A stretch of 64,000 nucleotides of DNA from Trichoplusia ni (Eukaryota; Arthropoda; Insecta; Lepidoptera; Noctuidae), in assembly GCF_003590095.1 (NCBI RefSeq), contig NC_039483.1, positions 15,438,001 to 15,502,000 on the forward strand, written 5' to 3'. The notes under the pieces were generated by a model. It worked only from the letters and a program-made list of their open reading frames with translations, was not told the origin of the DNA and made no database searches. Position numbers and translations under genes: made by a program. Below are positions 38,701-51,600 of this stretch, piece after piece. The stretch's first letter is position 1, and the number at the start of each line of letters is the position of its first letter.

Positions 38701-41700
38701 TCTTGTTTAATTTTTCTTCGTACTTATTATCTTAGTTGATGATAAAAAAAAAATCGCGCCTAGGGGTATTTTACGTCGGATACATGAACTGGGCTCCTTT
38801 TGTAAGACGACTAAAAAATCACCGTGTATAGTGAAAACAAAAAAAGGTACATTTTTTTAAAAAAAGGTACAACACTAGAAAAGATGCGGATAGCTGCATC
38901 AACTAATTGTGAGCATATAATAAAACTAGATATTACAATTCTGCAAAGACCTAATCTACATCACCAATCAGAATAAGCCAAGGTCGTTGATGCCATTACA
39001 TGGTACAGACAGCAACGGTAGGCTTAACACCAAAAATGTATGAAGGATTGCAACGCAAAAACGCGGATGACGTATCACGGCGGTTCAGGTTTAGTCAGTA
39101 ATAAGTCTGACACTACCCATTTCCTGGCCCGAGGGAGTGGATGTCCATGAGGATTCCCCTTCTTATAAAAAAAGGCCTAACACTAAAACAGTATTTGACA
39201 AAAGACATCTGTTTACTCCGTCTGACAGATGTTCATAAAATATTAGACATGTGATGTTATCGCCTCCTCTACCATACATTTTATCATCTTAAGTGTGGTT
39301 GTCTTCCTAACTTTTTGAAGACGTGAGAAAATGAAAAATACGTACTAATTCAATATTTTTGAGAAACCTGACTTCCGGACCAGATTTTTTCACGTCTTTA
39401 AACACTCACTTTTCTTGTTTGTTTGTCATTCCGGTTGGATTTTTGCAACTTAATTTTGAAGTACTCGTACTTCCCGATAAGCTAGCAGGCTGAAATTTTC
39501 AGGGTGGCTGTAAACCCGACGACAATGCAGTTTATGATTAAATCGATTTTGGTAAATTTTTACTACATTTCAAAATGTGTGTTTCTAAAGTAATAATATA
39601 GCAGTTGCGGAAGGGAGATGCCGCTCTATGCCAAGTAGCGCTGTCACACTTCCACATCTCTAATAATATTACTTTAAGACGGGGCAGTAGGTTGTCTGTT
39701 ATAACAATTTGTTTTTCAAAACAAAGAGACACAATCAAATTCAATGAGAACTGTTATAATATCAGGTAACAAAATAAACATGACATCTAATAAGGTTAGA
39801 CAAAAATAAACTGCAATACTTCACGTCTTAAATTACAGGCACTTTGTAAATTAAATCGTGTTAATCAATTTCTGATGGTGACTGTACGAGAGACAGAGGT
39901 TGAAAATACAATGACATGTAGACAGACAAATAAACCAGTGGTATATAGGAAAGGTTTTGTCAATTACAGTGCCAGTGACAATTTGGAATTTGTGCCAGCA
40001 ATTTAAAAGTAAAAAAATGTGTCAGTTTTGAATTTGAAAGTGTAGTTTCAAAATTATTACGGAATATAATAGTGAACATGTAAGTTAAAAATTAGCTTTT
40101 ACAACTATTTATGTTAGTAATACTTTAAATGTTGATGAATATATTTATATACTGTTAGTTTGTTTAATGTTTTGTCTGGTTTTACCACGTACGAGAACAT
40201 AAATGGAATTACCATATATATAAGTGTTAAAACGTTAAAATCATCTCTAAGAACCATGATTTGTTGTCTGCGGCTGGTATATTTGCTTTGTCATTGTTAC
40301 GTGTAAAATCCCCTGTTTTTTAAAAAAACACAGTTATTTATCATTTTTTCAATAGATACCTAAGTGCGATTTCTAAGAAACGAGGAAAACCTGTGGTCTG
40401 CGAAAAAATGTTGTGTTTTCTAAAACTCTGTATTTTTTCAACTTTTTGTTTTTTTATAATTTCATTGGTTTGGTTTCTTTTATTCCTTTTTCGGGCTATT
40501 TAAATAACATAAAAATGTAGACGGCTTGAAAATCTTCTGTTTTGAAGACGATTCAAAATAACATTCACAACATTGAACAATACAGGGGTCCATCTATTAA
40601 TGCTCCCTGTATCACAATTAACATATTTTTGGTAATCGGGTCAACAATCAGACGACTTTCCCAAATTGCAAAAAAATAAAGTCATAAAAATAATCTGAAT
40701 AATTTATGTCCTGTAAATTGATATACGAATATCTCACTTATCATTTAATATATATAATCAAGTTTATAATAATGCACTTTATTGCAGGATTTTATACAGT
40801 TCAATGCTCTTTGTTGAAATTATTTATGCGTATGGATATTTAAGGTTTTTTACCATGTCAAAATGTCAGATTAACTATCTGACTTTATTTATATGATTGA
40901 TCAGGCATTCTAAAAACGTGTTTTGAATTCTCGTCGGGATTCGAGAACTCTTTTTGGTTTGAGTTATGACTCATAATGCGTCTTAAATTTGCAAAGTTTG
41001 AGCAGTTTGCTTTGGTTATTGGCGCCTTATCATCCCTACTAATATTATAAATGCGAAAGTAACTCTGTCTGTCTGTTACGCTTTCAGGTCTGAATCACTG
41101 AACTGATTTTAATGAATTTTGGTACAGAAATAGAATTGACCTTGAGAAAGAACATAGGATAGTTTTTATACCGGTTTTTAGAAGAGTTCTCTTGGAAACG
41201 CGATATAACCGACATCGACGCGGGCGAAGCCGCGGGCGAAAAGCTAGTCAATTATAATATAGGAAATACGATATATCTGAATATATGTGAACTTCTCTCA
41301 TAACAGGATTATACTTTCATCTTAGGAATATCGCACTGTTGGGAAAAGGTCACTTGAGTTGAGGTTTTATTTAAGCATTGATCACCATGCTTGCTTACTG
41401 AGGGTTATCCATTCCAGATTTCAATATTTTTTATCCATTAACACAACTTTTTCCTTCACCGTTTGTAAAAAGTCTGATAACCAAGAAACTTCACATAACT
41501 TTAACAAAATCCTTTACCATTTCTTTCAGTCAAAGTTTATTTATATCACACGTTTTAAACATAAACAATGTACAATCAATTTCGAACTTGCAACCATTTA
41601 ATTAAAATTCCCTTCATATAACGCCATTTACGCGGATTAAAAACAATTAACTAATGACCTACAATAATAATACTTAAGAATCACTAACTAATGTTATTAG

Positions 41701-44700
41701 CAGTACAATATGAATGGACAATGGCTGTTATCTGTTCCCCTAAAGGAAGTAATCTTCGTGTTATCTATATTAAGTACGATCTGAATTGAAGTACAGTTGT
41801 TGACAGCAAGGACTTATTGCAAAGCGGTTTGTGAATTTCCATTTGATTTATTTGCTAAGTATCCGTTATTATGGTGTTTGACTCTTTATTTCTTTAGTGT
41901 GTTGTTTTTATTCGGAGAAGGTCGTATTGGTTTGCGTTATTTTTTTCTTAAAATTTATTATTATTAATTTCTTAAGCATATTTTTGAGCGTCTTTTATGT
42001 TATCATTAGCTGTTGCTGATCGAAATGAAAATCGAAAATGATGATACGGGAATATAAAATCGGGATATAAACTATCCTATTTTAATCCTAGTTTAAATCT
42101 GTCTGTGTACAAAGTTTCGTTTAAATCTGTTCAGTGGTTTTTGCGTTAAACATCCAAACATCTATAGTAGGATGGATATTTTATATTGGTAAAGAGTTAT
42201 TAGAGTTATGTTCATCGATAAATGTTTAAAAGCACGAAATTCAATCTTATACTTCCTTATTCTCTTTCACAGTCGGAAATAGGATAGTTCATTGTTTTCA
42301 GGGTTCAATCAGCTATGCGTGTGAGTTTTCTACGCATATTTCTCATCACACACACAAACTACAAGCATTTTATATTACAAGCTTCGAAACAAATGCCTTC
42401 CTGCCTCTGTATTGATTGTCACCGGAGGAAGTCACAATCAAAACACGCTGGCACTGTTTAGGTATTAGTTAAACAAACTACAGACCGAGTTACCATGTTA
42501 TAGTTTATTTAACGGACTGCAAAACATGGGAAAGTTTCAGTTTTCCATTTTGTTGGTTAGAAGGATTTTTCTCGAATCTTATGAGTGATTTGGAAAGTTG
42601 TAAAAAAATAGATTTTTCCCGCGGTTTATCCACAAAGATTCAGGTTATTGCGGCACAATATAGCCTTTCTTGAAGTTTAAACCACGTTTCAAATTACGTA
42701 ATAATACCGGCCTCCAAATGTCCCACTAGGCATAATGTTTTTTCCATAATTATAAGAAAGATATGAACATTGATTATCACGCTAGATCACTGCTTGTTGT
42801 TAAATTCTGCTTCTGATATTTGGATGCCAGGGATCTTTCACCGTTTTTCAGTCATGCTATGCGCGTCGGTTTTGTTTTTTGTAAACCTAACGTAACCTAA
42901 CCTAAACAGATGAATAAACATACAGAACTTCTACATACATTTATTAGTCAGCGTAAAGTATTTTTATATGACACCTAAAAATATGCATTGCTCGTAAAAT
43001 ATAATCGAATATTAAAAGAAATGGGTATATTATTACTTCACACATATTATTACTTCTACACTAAGCAAAACTATTGCCAGATTTTTTCTAACATTTACAT
43101 CACGTGTATTATAAAAACCTAGACTTAAAACAGGTATCATAGTATAGACCACAAAAACTTTTCGTACCATGCAGGGATAGCGCCTAGTCATTGACCGTGG
43201 TCTGATGACCTTCACCTTTTGACTATTCCAAACACCGAATAGAGATATGGCAGTACTTCTGAACTGATATATTCATAACATTACAGTAGTGCCCCTTAAA
43301 AATACAAATACAAATATTCTTTATTGTGGTACATAGGTTATTGAAAGTTGATACAAGTTTTCAACATTGTACACAGCTATGATCCAACTGAAAGGCATAC
43401 AATAATTTTAAAGTTATCTATACTTACTAATATATAAAGCTGAAGAGTTTGTTTGTGTTTGTTTGTTTGAACGCGCTAATCTCAGGAACTACTGGTCCAA
43501 ATTGAAAAAATATTTTTGTGTTGAATAGACCATTTTTCGAGGAACGCTTTAGGCTATAAACCATCACGCTGCGACTAATAGGAGCGAAGATACAATGGAA
43601 AATGTGAAAAAAACAGTGCAGGTATAAATCATAACTTATATCTTCTACCCGCGGGAACGAAGTCGCGGGCAACAGCTAGTAATTTATAAGTCTATAGGTC
43701 CAGAAAGCACAATGAGAAATATTAAAAAATTATTTACATTAGAGATAAAAATTTGTTAGGTACATTACAAGACAACAATTAATTTAATTTGACATAAATG
43801 TTGAATATTTATGGTCCATGAAATGGTCATTAAGAGTGTGTCGTTGATTTTGCCATGAGCTCTTCAAGCATTTTTTTCTACAGCAGAACCCCTGCAATCG
43901 TAAAATTGAGACGGCAATATACTGCATATACTTCTGTCTCGTTTCCTCTATAGGGTCATAAATGTCATAATAACTGGGTAGAGCAGTTTCATCCTATTCT
44001 AGTACAAATTAAGGTCTATATTATAGTTATTTATACATACTGTTATATAAACACATTGCTTATTGAATCTATGAACTTCATCCAACCTGTTTCTGATACC
44101 CCAATTAGGTAGTGACATAAGTACGATGCCGGCATTAAGTGTACCCTTACGGTATTTATCGACATCTGTGGCCGTTGCAGAACTAATAATGGCTAAGTTA
44201 GAGCTAAAGTTTTCCGAAATTACTATCTGAACTAGATACAGATACTTGAGAAACTGTGGCCTTGTAATGTTTTTGTGTGTATCGACTTTGGTTTAAAGAA
44301 AAACTCAGGTTATGTTTTTACAATAGAAGATTAACGTTTTTAATGGAATATTAGTTAGATCATTTATAAATTACAAGATCAAAATAATAATTCTAAAAGA
44401 AAAATTGTCACACTTATATTCAAAGTAATAATAACGATATAAGCTTCACACTTCATGATAAATACGAAATCGGTAGAGATTTGTCCATGATTTGTAACTT
44501 TAAAACAGTAATTCGACTCGTTATACAAAAAATAATATAAACGTCACTAGTAACAAAAAACGTCAAGGTAGCATGGCCTCTGCACCATGTTCTTTTAAAA
44601 GACTTAAATATAATAAGTTAAATTACACAAAAAAAGAATTGTTAGGTTCCAGAACACAAACATCAATATTGAAAAGCAGAGAAAAAAATCTCTGCAAACA

Positions 44701-45078
44701 TTCCTCTACGTATTTTTATTCTTCATTAAAAATTGCACCTCTCTTTAAAAGCCAGTTGTTGCTGAACAGTTGTTTTTCTCGCCGATCTTGAAGATGCAAA
44801 CAAGGAAATAAAAAACTATACTTAAACGCTTTAAACAGCCACAGTGCAAAAACTTCTCGGCGCGACTGTACGCGTTCATACCGCGACTATATTACTCGTC
44901 CCAAATAATCCATTACATCATTTTACAATCGATCCTTACACTCACCGCGAGTGTACTATTTACATTTTTCCTCTGCATCTATAATAGTCCATTCATTCAT
45001 TTCAGATGGATGTATTTCGAACAAAGAGAGGACACCAAGCAAGTCGAGGAGATGGAGAACGTGAATAAGGACGTTTAG
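29777..45078 (+). CDS. SLC46-type transporter 1, 5' part missing
   Basis: This is a major facilitator superfamily carrier related to SLC46 (proton-coupled folate transporter group; other members move cyclic dinucleotides or muropeptides). The substrate cannot be told from sequence. Visible exons: 29777-29878, 33315-33452, 34494-34577, 37598-37754, 45006-45078. Each has GT-AG borders and the first four have exactly the lengths (102, 138, 84, 157) and phases of the paralogue downstream. They encode the C-terminal half: YRFNWDEV, GTLFSISIFSDF, PLVEIFNGTSFIAMRSIASKLV, AEAMMPLVYGPLYSRVY and VLPGAVFLL. The tail is short and acidic, ending MENVNKDV. By hand count the shared exons are about 50-68% identical in protein to the second gene. 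The first coding exon and second exon (about 325 residues in the paralogue) are not in 28298-29776 and probably lie in the gap. The intron before the last exon is 7.25 kb. Confidence 0.88.
30184..30295. repeat. Small inverted-repeat element
   Basis: A perfect 14-base inverted repeat (AAATCTACTCATAT at 30184-30197 and its complement at 30282-30295) bounds 112 bases of AT-rich sequence in the first visible intron of SLC46-type gene 1. It may be a tiny MITE or a chance hairpin. Confidence 0.35.
32069..32165 (+). repeat. SINE-like repeat fragment (+)
   Basis: 'gcgtaagacgagcatttgtg', 'tgatccaggaatacttgtcc' and 'gtccatgtgattgaatg' match the forward core of the commonest repeat family. Confidence 0.6.
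32947..33275 (-). repeat. tRNA-headed SINE, copy 2 (-)
   Basis: Read on the minus strand, it starts with a tRNA-like head (A-box-like 'tggtctagtggctaga', B-box-like 'gggttcgattctcacc') and ends with 'gactagatggcgttgtgtg'. It stops only about 40 bases before the splice acceptor of the exon at 33315. Its sequence, fused with the exon's antisense, creates a spurious 84-codon minus-strand frame. Confidence 0.8.
34310..34402 (+). repeat. Non-LTR retrotransposon 3' end
   Basis: It includes 'gagaggcctatgttcagcag', 'tggactgctataggctgaga' and an ATG-type microsatellite tail (tgatgatgatga). I recognise this 3' terminus as typical of LINEs in Lepidoptera. It lies in the intron before the exon at 34494. 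Confidence 0.7.
36560..36735. repeat. Interspersed repeat fragment, related to the one at 47700
   Basis: 'tatgacggcaatggcggctg' and 'cttaacctcgatt' are shared, with small changes, with 47725-47765 ('tatgaccgaagcaagcgttg', 'cttaacctcgatt'), and both continue into '...gcggc...agaaatacat'. This fits two copies of one old transposon. Confidence 0.55.
37218..37375 (+). repeat. SINE-like repeat with tRNA-like head (+)
   Basis: The head 'ggatagccaagtggtgtaga' and B-box-like 'gggtttgagcct' are followed by the family core 'taggacgagcatttgtgtga' and 'taacttgaatgtta'. It lies 220 bases before the exon at 37598. Confidence 0.7.
38444..38827 (+). mobile_element. MITE with about 50-base terminal inverted repeats, copy 1
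   Basis: The left end (cgtgattttttagtcgtctt...catgtatcc) is the inverted complement of the right end (ggatacatgaactggg...aaaaaatcaccgtg). The flanks are TA-rich (ata/tata), suggesting a TA target duplication as in Tc1/mariner-type elements. The interior has a GC-rich patch 'gggcgcgagcggcggcg'. It carries no transposase frame. A second copy of nearly equal length lies at 54853-55237, inverted. Confidence 0.8.
41031..41251. mobile_element. Non-LTR-type repeat tail, inverted relative to 4271
   Basis: It begins 'atccctactaatattataaa', continues 'tgcgaaagtaactctgtctg' and ends 'gggcgaagccgcgggcgaaa'. It aligns along its length, in reverse orientation, with the element in IntS5 intron 3. Confidence 0.75.
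41356..41450. repeat. Interspersed repeat fragment
   Basis: 'tttaagcattgatcaccatg' and 'cttgcttactgagggttatc' resemble segments at about 31590 ('tgagcattgatcatcaagct') and 42760 ('gaacattgattatcacgcta'). These are three diverged copies of one lepidopteran repeat. Confidence 0.5.
43427..43680 (-). mobile_element. Non-LTR-type tail (-), related to 63552
   Basis: On the minus strand it starts 'actagctgttgcccgcgact' and ends in a gttt/aaac repeat and 'agctttatatattagtaa'-like sequence. The copy at 63552 is in the opposite orientation. The similar 80-110 codon frames in both copies reflect repeat homology, not a gene family. Confidence 0.75.
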
Positions 45079-45629
45079 TTCCTACCGTTAGTGACTAGTG
45101 ACTCAAAGCATTTATATAAGTGAAAGTGTTATTGGACTTTATACATACAGTGTGTTTTGATTAAGTGTGATTGTTCTATTAAAAATCCTGTCGAGTTTCA
45201 ACGTAGTTTTTATTCATTTTTTTTATATGAAAACAATCGCCTGTTTATAATATAGTGACACTTCGCGACGGATCGCTTGACTTGTTTGAGTATCGACGTG
45301 TTAAGTTTATTTTCGATTTCTCCGAGTGTGTTTGTGGACGCATTAAAGACTGATATGGCAACATAAGAGTGTTTGCTTACATTCTGGCGTACAATAGGAC
45401 GCTAGCGTCGTCCCAACGTCGCGGCTTACCAGTAATTCAATATTATACCGTATTTATCTTGGTGCTGCGAGGATGTGCTCTTCAATATAATAACAATGTG
45501 ACCTAACTTTGAAGAAACACTTCGGATCTCAGACGAGGTATATGTGCCTTGCTCTTTTATATTTTATACATCAGTGAGTAAAGAATTTTTACTTGTTTTA
45601 TTAAAGTGAAGAGTTATAAAAATTCAAAA
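45079..45629 (+). other. Short spacer: 3' UTR of gene 1 and leader of SLC46-type gene 2
   Basis: Only 551 bases separate the stop of gene 1 from the start of gene 2. ATTAAA at 45178 may be the poly(A) signal of gene 1. A CpG-containing patch around 45255-45430 could hold the promoter or 5' UTR of gene 2. The open frame continues upstream of the ATG to 45606 without another ATG. Confidence 0.5.
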
Positions 45630-48600
45630 ATGAATAGCACGGAAAAGTTAGACGACAAAACGTCTCGGGACGATTCGACTGAGGAACTGCCTCTAAAAAC
45701 AGAGACTAAAACTGGTCTCCCGGACATGACCTTTTTTGAGAAGATCAAATTTATCAAATCTAATATAACGGTAGAACCTGTTGTGGCATTCTTTGTCATG
45801 CCCAGCGTGCTAGCGATGTTAGCGACGCAAAACTTGAATTTAGAGAAAGCGTGCAGGGTCAACCTGGGGTTCGGAGACGAGGCCTGTACCGCGTTGAGGC
45901 TCAGGAAACGAGCGAACTATACTTACGAAGAAGATGAGGTACAGAAACTGATCGCATCGGTCCAGGCATGGAAGAGCGTGGTACACACAGCGATACCAAC
46001 ACTGCTGATGCTTTTCATCGGCGCGTGGAGCGACAAGACCGGTAAACGAAAGATCTGCATGCTGATGCCAATCTTCGGGGAATTCATGACGTGTGTACTA
46101 AACATGATAAACACGTACTTTTTCAATGAAGTCCCAGTAGAATGGACCGTGTTTATGGAGGTCATATTCCCGGCTCTGACAGGCGGCTGGTACACAATGT
46201 TTCTCGGCGCTTTCAGTTATTTAGGAGACATAACATCTAAGGACACAAGGACGTTCCGAATAGGTCTGTTGAACTTGTGTATGACAGTTGGATTCCCCAT
46301 CGGGATGGGGCTGAGCGGCATCCTGTTACGATTCCTCGGGTACTACGGAGTGTTCTCAATATCAGCCGCGCTGCAATTCGCTAACTTTTGCTATGTATTG
46401 TTCGTTATAGATGACCACACATGGCTTGAGAACAAAGACAAGGTTTGTTTATTTATCTATATACTAAATCTACTATTGATATCTTCAAAAGAATTTTAAA
46501 ATAAAAGTTGAAGAGAAATCTGGCCTCGACCTTTATTACAATAAAGACAACTGACAGTCGATTCTTTCTCTGTAATTTTGTTAGGAATAACCGGTCTAGC
46601 TTATTTTAGTAGAGGCCGGTGTTATGCATATGCCATTCTTTTTTTAGTGCAGCATTTTATAGATAATAACAATTGACGTAAAGTTCATGCATTTTAGGTT
46701 AAAAGAACTGGTTGTACTGGTTTTTTGCTGGAGTTTTTCGACTTCCGCAGTCTAAAGGAGACTGTTGAGATTGCCTTCAAGAAAGGCCCCAATAACAGAC
46801 GACTTCGGATCTGTCTAATATTGAGCGTGGTCTGTTTGACGTTCGGGCCGATGTGGGGTATGTAAACAATTACTATTCTGTCCTCTATACAAATATGTTT
46901 AACAATGATGCTCATTTGTTTTGTGTAATGGGGCCAGTGTAAAATCCCGAATACTAGTCGAATAGATGATAGATGGGGAAAAATAATAATATAATTTCGT
47001 AAAGACCAACGTTCTGAAGGTGTTAAAGCCTTCTTATGTATAACCCAGTTTAAATATTATAGTAGGTAGGTAGGTCTGGTAGACCAAGAAACAGTTTACC
47101 TTAAATGTTAAACCTGTTAGTTAACTTTCCCTAGCTAAAATGATCTTGTTTGATTCCGAGTTTGGAGTAACTTGTAACGGTACTATAGAAAACTAATAAA
47201 ATATTATTTTTTCCGTATATTTTTCTTTCTAGTAAGTCCAGAACGTTCGAGACAATAAAGAAAAACTAAAACCAATTCAATTTAGTCGTAATCACGAAAT
47301 CAATATGCTTTAAATAAATGTTTGTAATAAAATATTTGCCGATGATACACATGCGATAGAGTATGTCGTAATATTGACTTTAGTCTTGCTTTGACAAATA
47401 CATTGAGTACATAAAAATATAACTAGTCATACTGTTATCTCAGTATGGGGAAATTTTATATTTATATTCTACTTGTGATACAAATGTATCACGCTACTGA
47501 GAAAATTACATTCTGTAAGGGTAATAATAAGAATTATTTGTGCTTGGTCGTTTGATGATAAAGAGTTTAAAAATGAAAAAAAAAAAAAATTGACTTCAAA
47601 ATAATGCAAATCAAGTTTCTGAATTCCATAACACAAGTGCTTTAGCAACTTACTTTGGGTTCAGAACAATGTATGTGATGTTGTCCGCATTTATTAAAAA
47701 AAAACAACCACTGGTCACCCATCAGGTTTATGACCGAAGCAAGCGTTGCTTAACCTCGATTCTTAGTGGTTTAGCGGCGGCGATAGAAATACATCATCTG
47801 TGAAGGTTTCAACTTTGTAACTATTACGGGATCTGTTTTTATACGTTGGGCGCTCGTTTACGCTGTTTTTTGTGACAATGTCAAAACCATCATATTAAAC
47901 GTCAACTATTAATATGCTGTCAACTTATTATTGTATGAAAATAAATTACTCTGACTTCAAATTTTGCGGAAATATAATACGAAAATCATGTTCCTGACAT
48001 TAAACAGTTTTTAGCAAACAAAAAAATTGCGGTGCGAAGTAAAACATCAACTTATTATAAATAGACAATAATTACAGTATGAAAAACTGTGGTGAAGTTT
48101 TAAATGATTTTATCAGATTTTATTTGACTTGCAGTGTATTATTATGATAGATAGTTGAGTGGTAAAGGTCATCACGCCAAACCCATTGAGCGTGACGTGA
48201 CGCTTGTCTAATTGTGGTGGAGGAAAAGTATTAATTGTGTGATCCGTGAATGCTTGTTCTGAGTCTAGCTGAGATTTGAATGTTTGTGAAACGCCCGATA
48301 CACAATGCTTAAACTAGACTTCATAGATTTATTTTTAGGTAACATTAAAGGAAATATAATAGTTCCCTTTAATTTTGTATGTAACGTCAACTAAATAATA
48401 TGTAGCTTGTTTTTTTTTCGAGTGCATTAGTCTATATTTTAAAAGTGTTCTGAAGACAATTCTATTTACTTCCAAAGCGCGACAACTAAAATTCATTTTT
48501 CAAACTCTATCCGTATTTTAAACATATAAAACAAATACTTTTTTATTTCATCCGATCGAAATCCTTTCTAAAAATGATTTAGAACCAGCCAGAGAGTAAA

Positions 48601-51600
48601 AACATGACCAAACCAAAGAGGTTACACAAAAATAGTCGTCCGTCACAAACGCAGGCTGGTGCATTGCGCTGTTGACACAAGTCACGCACATATAAATCAC
48701 AGGGACACACATTGTTGTACGTAGATTTACAAACGTCCAACATTCATGCGAGCCTGAATTAAATAATTGACTAGAAGCCATTTGTATTTTGATGAATACT
48801 GACGCTTGATGTTTCAATTGGTCGTCTGACTGTCTGTGTGATGTCGGATAACTGTTGCAGCTACTTGTTTCAATCTGTATCAAACTGCGTACTGCATGTA
48901 TAGGAAAACATAGAGTAAGGTGGATAAAAACTGCTTCTATCTGCCCTATTTTTTGGTAAAACGCTATCACCTCGAAAGTGACTCCAGTCACACCATTTAG
49001 TCAGTCAGTACCTTAGGAAAATCGATTTATTTTTTGAAACCCCTTTTTCAATATAATCATGTGACGTAAAATAAATAAGTAAGTTATCCAGCAAAAGTAT
49101 ATACAAAATAAAGTCGTCATTCATTTTGTTCGGTCTCATGGGAAATTACAATGTAGACGTACTAGGTAGTGATTGCTTTATAAGAGTTAGACTTCATCCA
49201 ATGCTTGAAGGTCTAATATTATTTATCTCGTTAAAAAAGAAAACTTGACATCTCATTTTGTTGGCACTGAGCCTGTTTCGAATGCTATCAAAAACGGTAT
49301 TCTATATTAAAAATGGATTAAGGCTTATAGTATACGTTATGAATAATTCGACGATAGAGTATGTGTCAAAAAAACAGAAAAGGCAGATTGACAAAAAAGG
49401 CTAGATTTGCAGCTAAGAAAATAAAATACTGACCAAAGAATCTTTACAGAAGACTCGTAATCTTGACAAATAAAATACATAAAACTATGCACCGAAAACA
49501 GTACTTTTCTATGAAGTCAATCGGAGAGTGTTAACGAACAGTTCTTAAAATTGAAATCAAATTAAACATGTAGAAAACACATTGCATATTTACATGGCTA
49601 ACGTCAGATGGATAAAGCCGATTATAAGTTTCTACGGAATGAAATTGAATTTCAGGTGCAGTCAAAATGTATTTGTTAATGTATTCGGGGCGAAGGAAAA
49701 TCAATTCAATACGTTAGATAGTAATAATATTATTAGTCCTGAATGCTCACTTCATCCAAATAAGAAGAAAGCACAAAGTAGAATAAAATAATAAAATATG
49801 ATTCAAAGAATATCAACACAAGTTACATATATAATATGGTTTTTTTTTTAAATAACTTTTTAAACTGTGGAGTGACGAACACAAAATAGCTTTTCTCTTC
49901 CTTATTCAGAAGTTGCATAATTTCACCAACATCTTCTACAAGTAGAAGTTACATCCTTGACACAATTTGTCACTGAATCAAAACAAGTCATTCGAAAAAT
50001 ACTTAATTAATGGTTTTATTTGCAGGTGAACTAAGCATCATGTACATATTCACTCGATACCAGTTCAATTGGGATGAAGTCAAATACAGCATCTATTCGA
50101 CTTACAGCCTTGTCACACACTCCATTGGTAAGATCATTACTATACTGACGCAAAAGAGTTTTTTACTGTCTTGCTTGCTTGTATTAATTTCTCATAGGAT
50201 TGTTGCGACCTTCATTTCATAGTGGTTTCTTAGGTTTACGCGAATGTTAGACATTGAAATGAAACTACTTTTACGGATTTTATCGCGGTTTAATTTCATT
50301 TCAACCTTCATTTCAGTTTTGTTTTCATATGATAAAATTATCTCTAATGGCATTTTCATCTACCTTGTTTTTCTAGAAGTCAGAAATATTTGTGTCTTTC
50401 ACTTTTGATTCTCATGGCACTTTTAAAAACGGCTTCCAAAATAGTTCAGTTTTTTTCAAGGTGATATCCTTTTGGACAGGCTGTTATCTGTAGACACACC
50501 ACTATCCATGCCTTTGACTGAACCTTGCTATAGTTCCCGAGCTAAAGCAAGCATTGGTATTTGAAATTGGTAAAGAATTCTGACCCCAATATTTTTTTCA
50601 GGTACACTTTTCTCCATCAGTGTCTTCAGTAGGAAGCTGAAAGCTGATGATGCAGTCCTGGGGATGATATCCACTACCAGCAAGGTAGCCGGTGCTCTAG
50701 TACTCGCCTTCGCCAGGAATGGATACGAAGTCTATCTATGTAAGTATTGTATTAATATGAAAAACGAATATTTGCGAAATGACGTTTCAGAATGTATATT
50801 TGTCTCTACATTTCACGTGACAGTGGCAAAGACGGCATGATGCTTGAAGGCGATTATTTAACAAGTTCTTCTAAAATACTTTGGCTTCTCGTCTGGTCAT
50901 AATGTCTTTTATCACTACATTTCGGTATTTGGATAGTCGCGATGTCGGCTAACGGTATAACCACTTTGTTTGTATAATGAATTCTTGAGTAAAGATTCAC
51001 ATAAGACTTTCAGAAGTCTATGAGTTAGATTAAGTAAAGAACTAAGACATTTCTTAAATATTCTGCGTCTCAGAACATTTCTTAGGACTTTAGAGTGTTA
51101 CATATTTCAAAATTAACTTACGACCTTGGCACCATTTATTAACCAAATATTTATCTACAGTATTTTCCTTAAAGAAAATTAAGATAATTTCTTTTACATC
51201 TTCAAAAATATCTTTAAAATATTTTTACTAAATTAGATTTAATCATCTCAAGTTAATATTTGAATGATTCCATTATCTTTCGTGTTATGATTGTTAGTTA
51301 ATATTTGTTTTGTTTCAGCGCCGTTGTTGGAGATCTTAAATGGGACCACGGCGATTGCTCTGCGGTCGATTGCATCTAAATTGGTTTCATATCAAGAATT
51401 AGGTAGGTTTGAGCATATTATATTATGTTTCATAACTTTCACAAAACGCCATCTAGTCTCATACTAAGCAAAGTTTGTATTATGAGTACTGCTCAACTGA
51501 TAAACATACTTTAATATTTATGAATACATACACATTATAAATAAGTTACAGCCAGGCAGAACAAATGATCATGCTCATCACACAAACATTTGTTCTGAGT

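Larger units (their letters stand above)
37755..45005 (+). other. Long last intron of SLC46-type gene 1
   Basis: This 7.25 kb GT-AG intron separates two transporter exons. It holds repeats at 38444, 39040-39170 (SINE-type, 'gtttagtcagtaataagtct'), 39604, 41031, 41356 and 43427, and no recognisable nested gene. Around 39960-40085 a patch with TGTCA/TGACA motifs ends in a good splice-donor sequence (gaacat/gtaagt), which could be an unannotated 5' exon. Confidence 0.5.
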
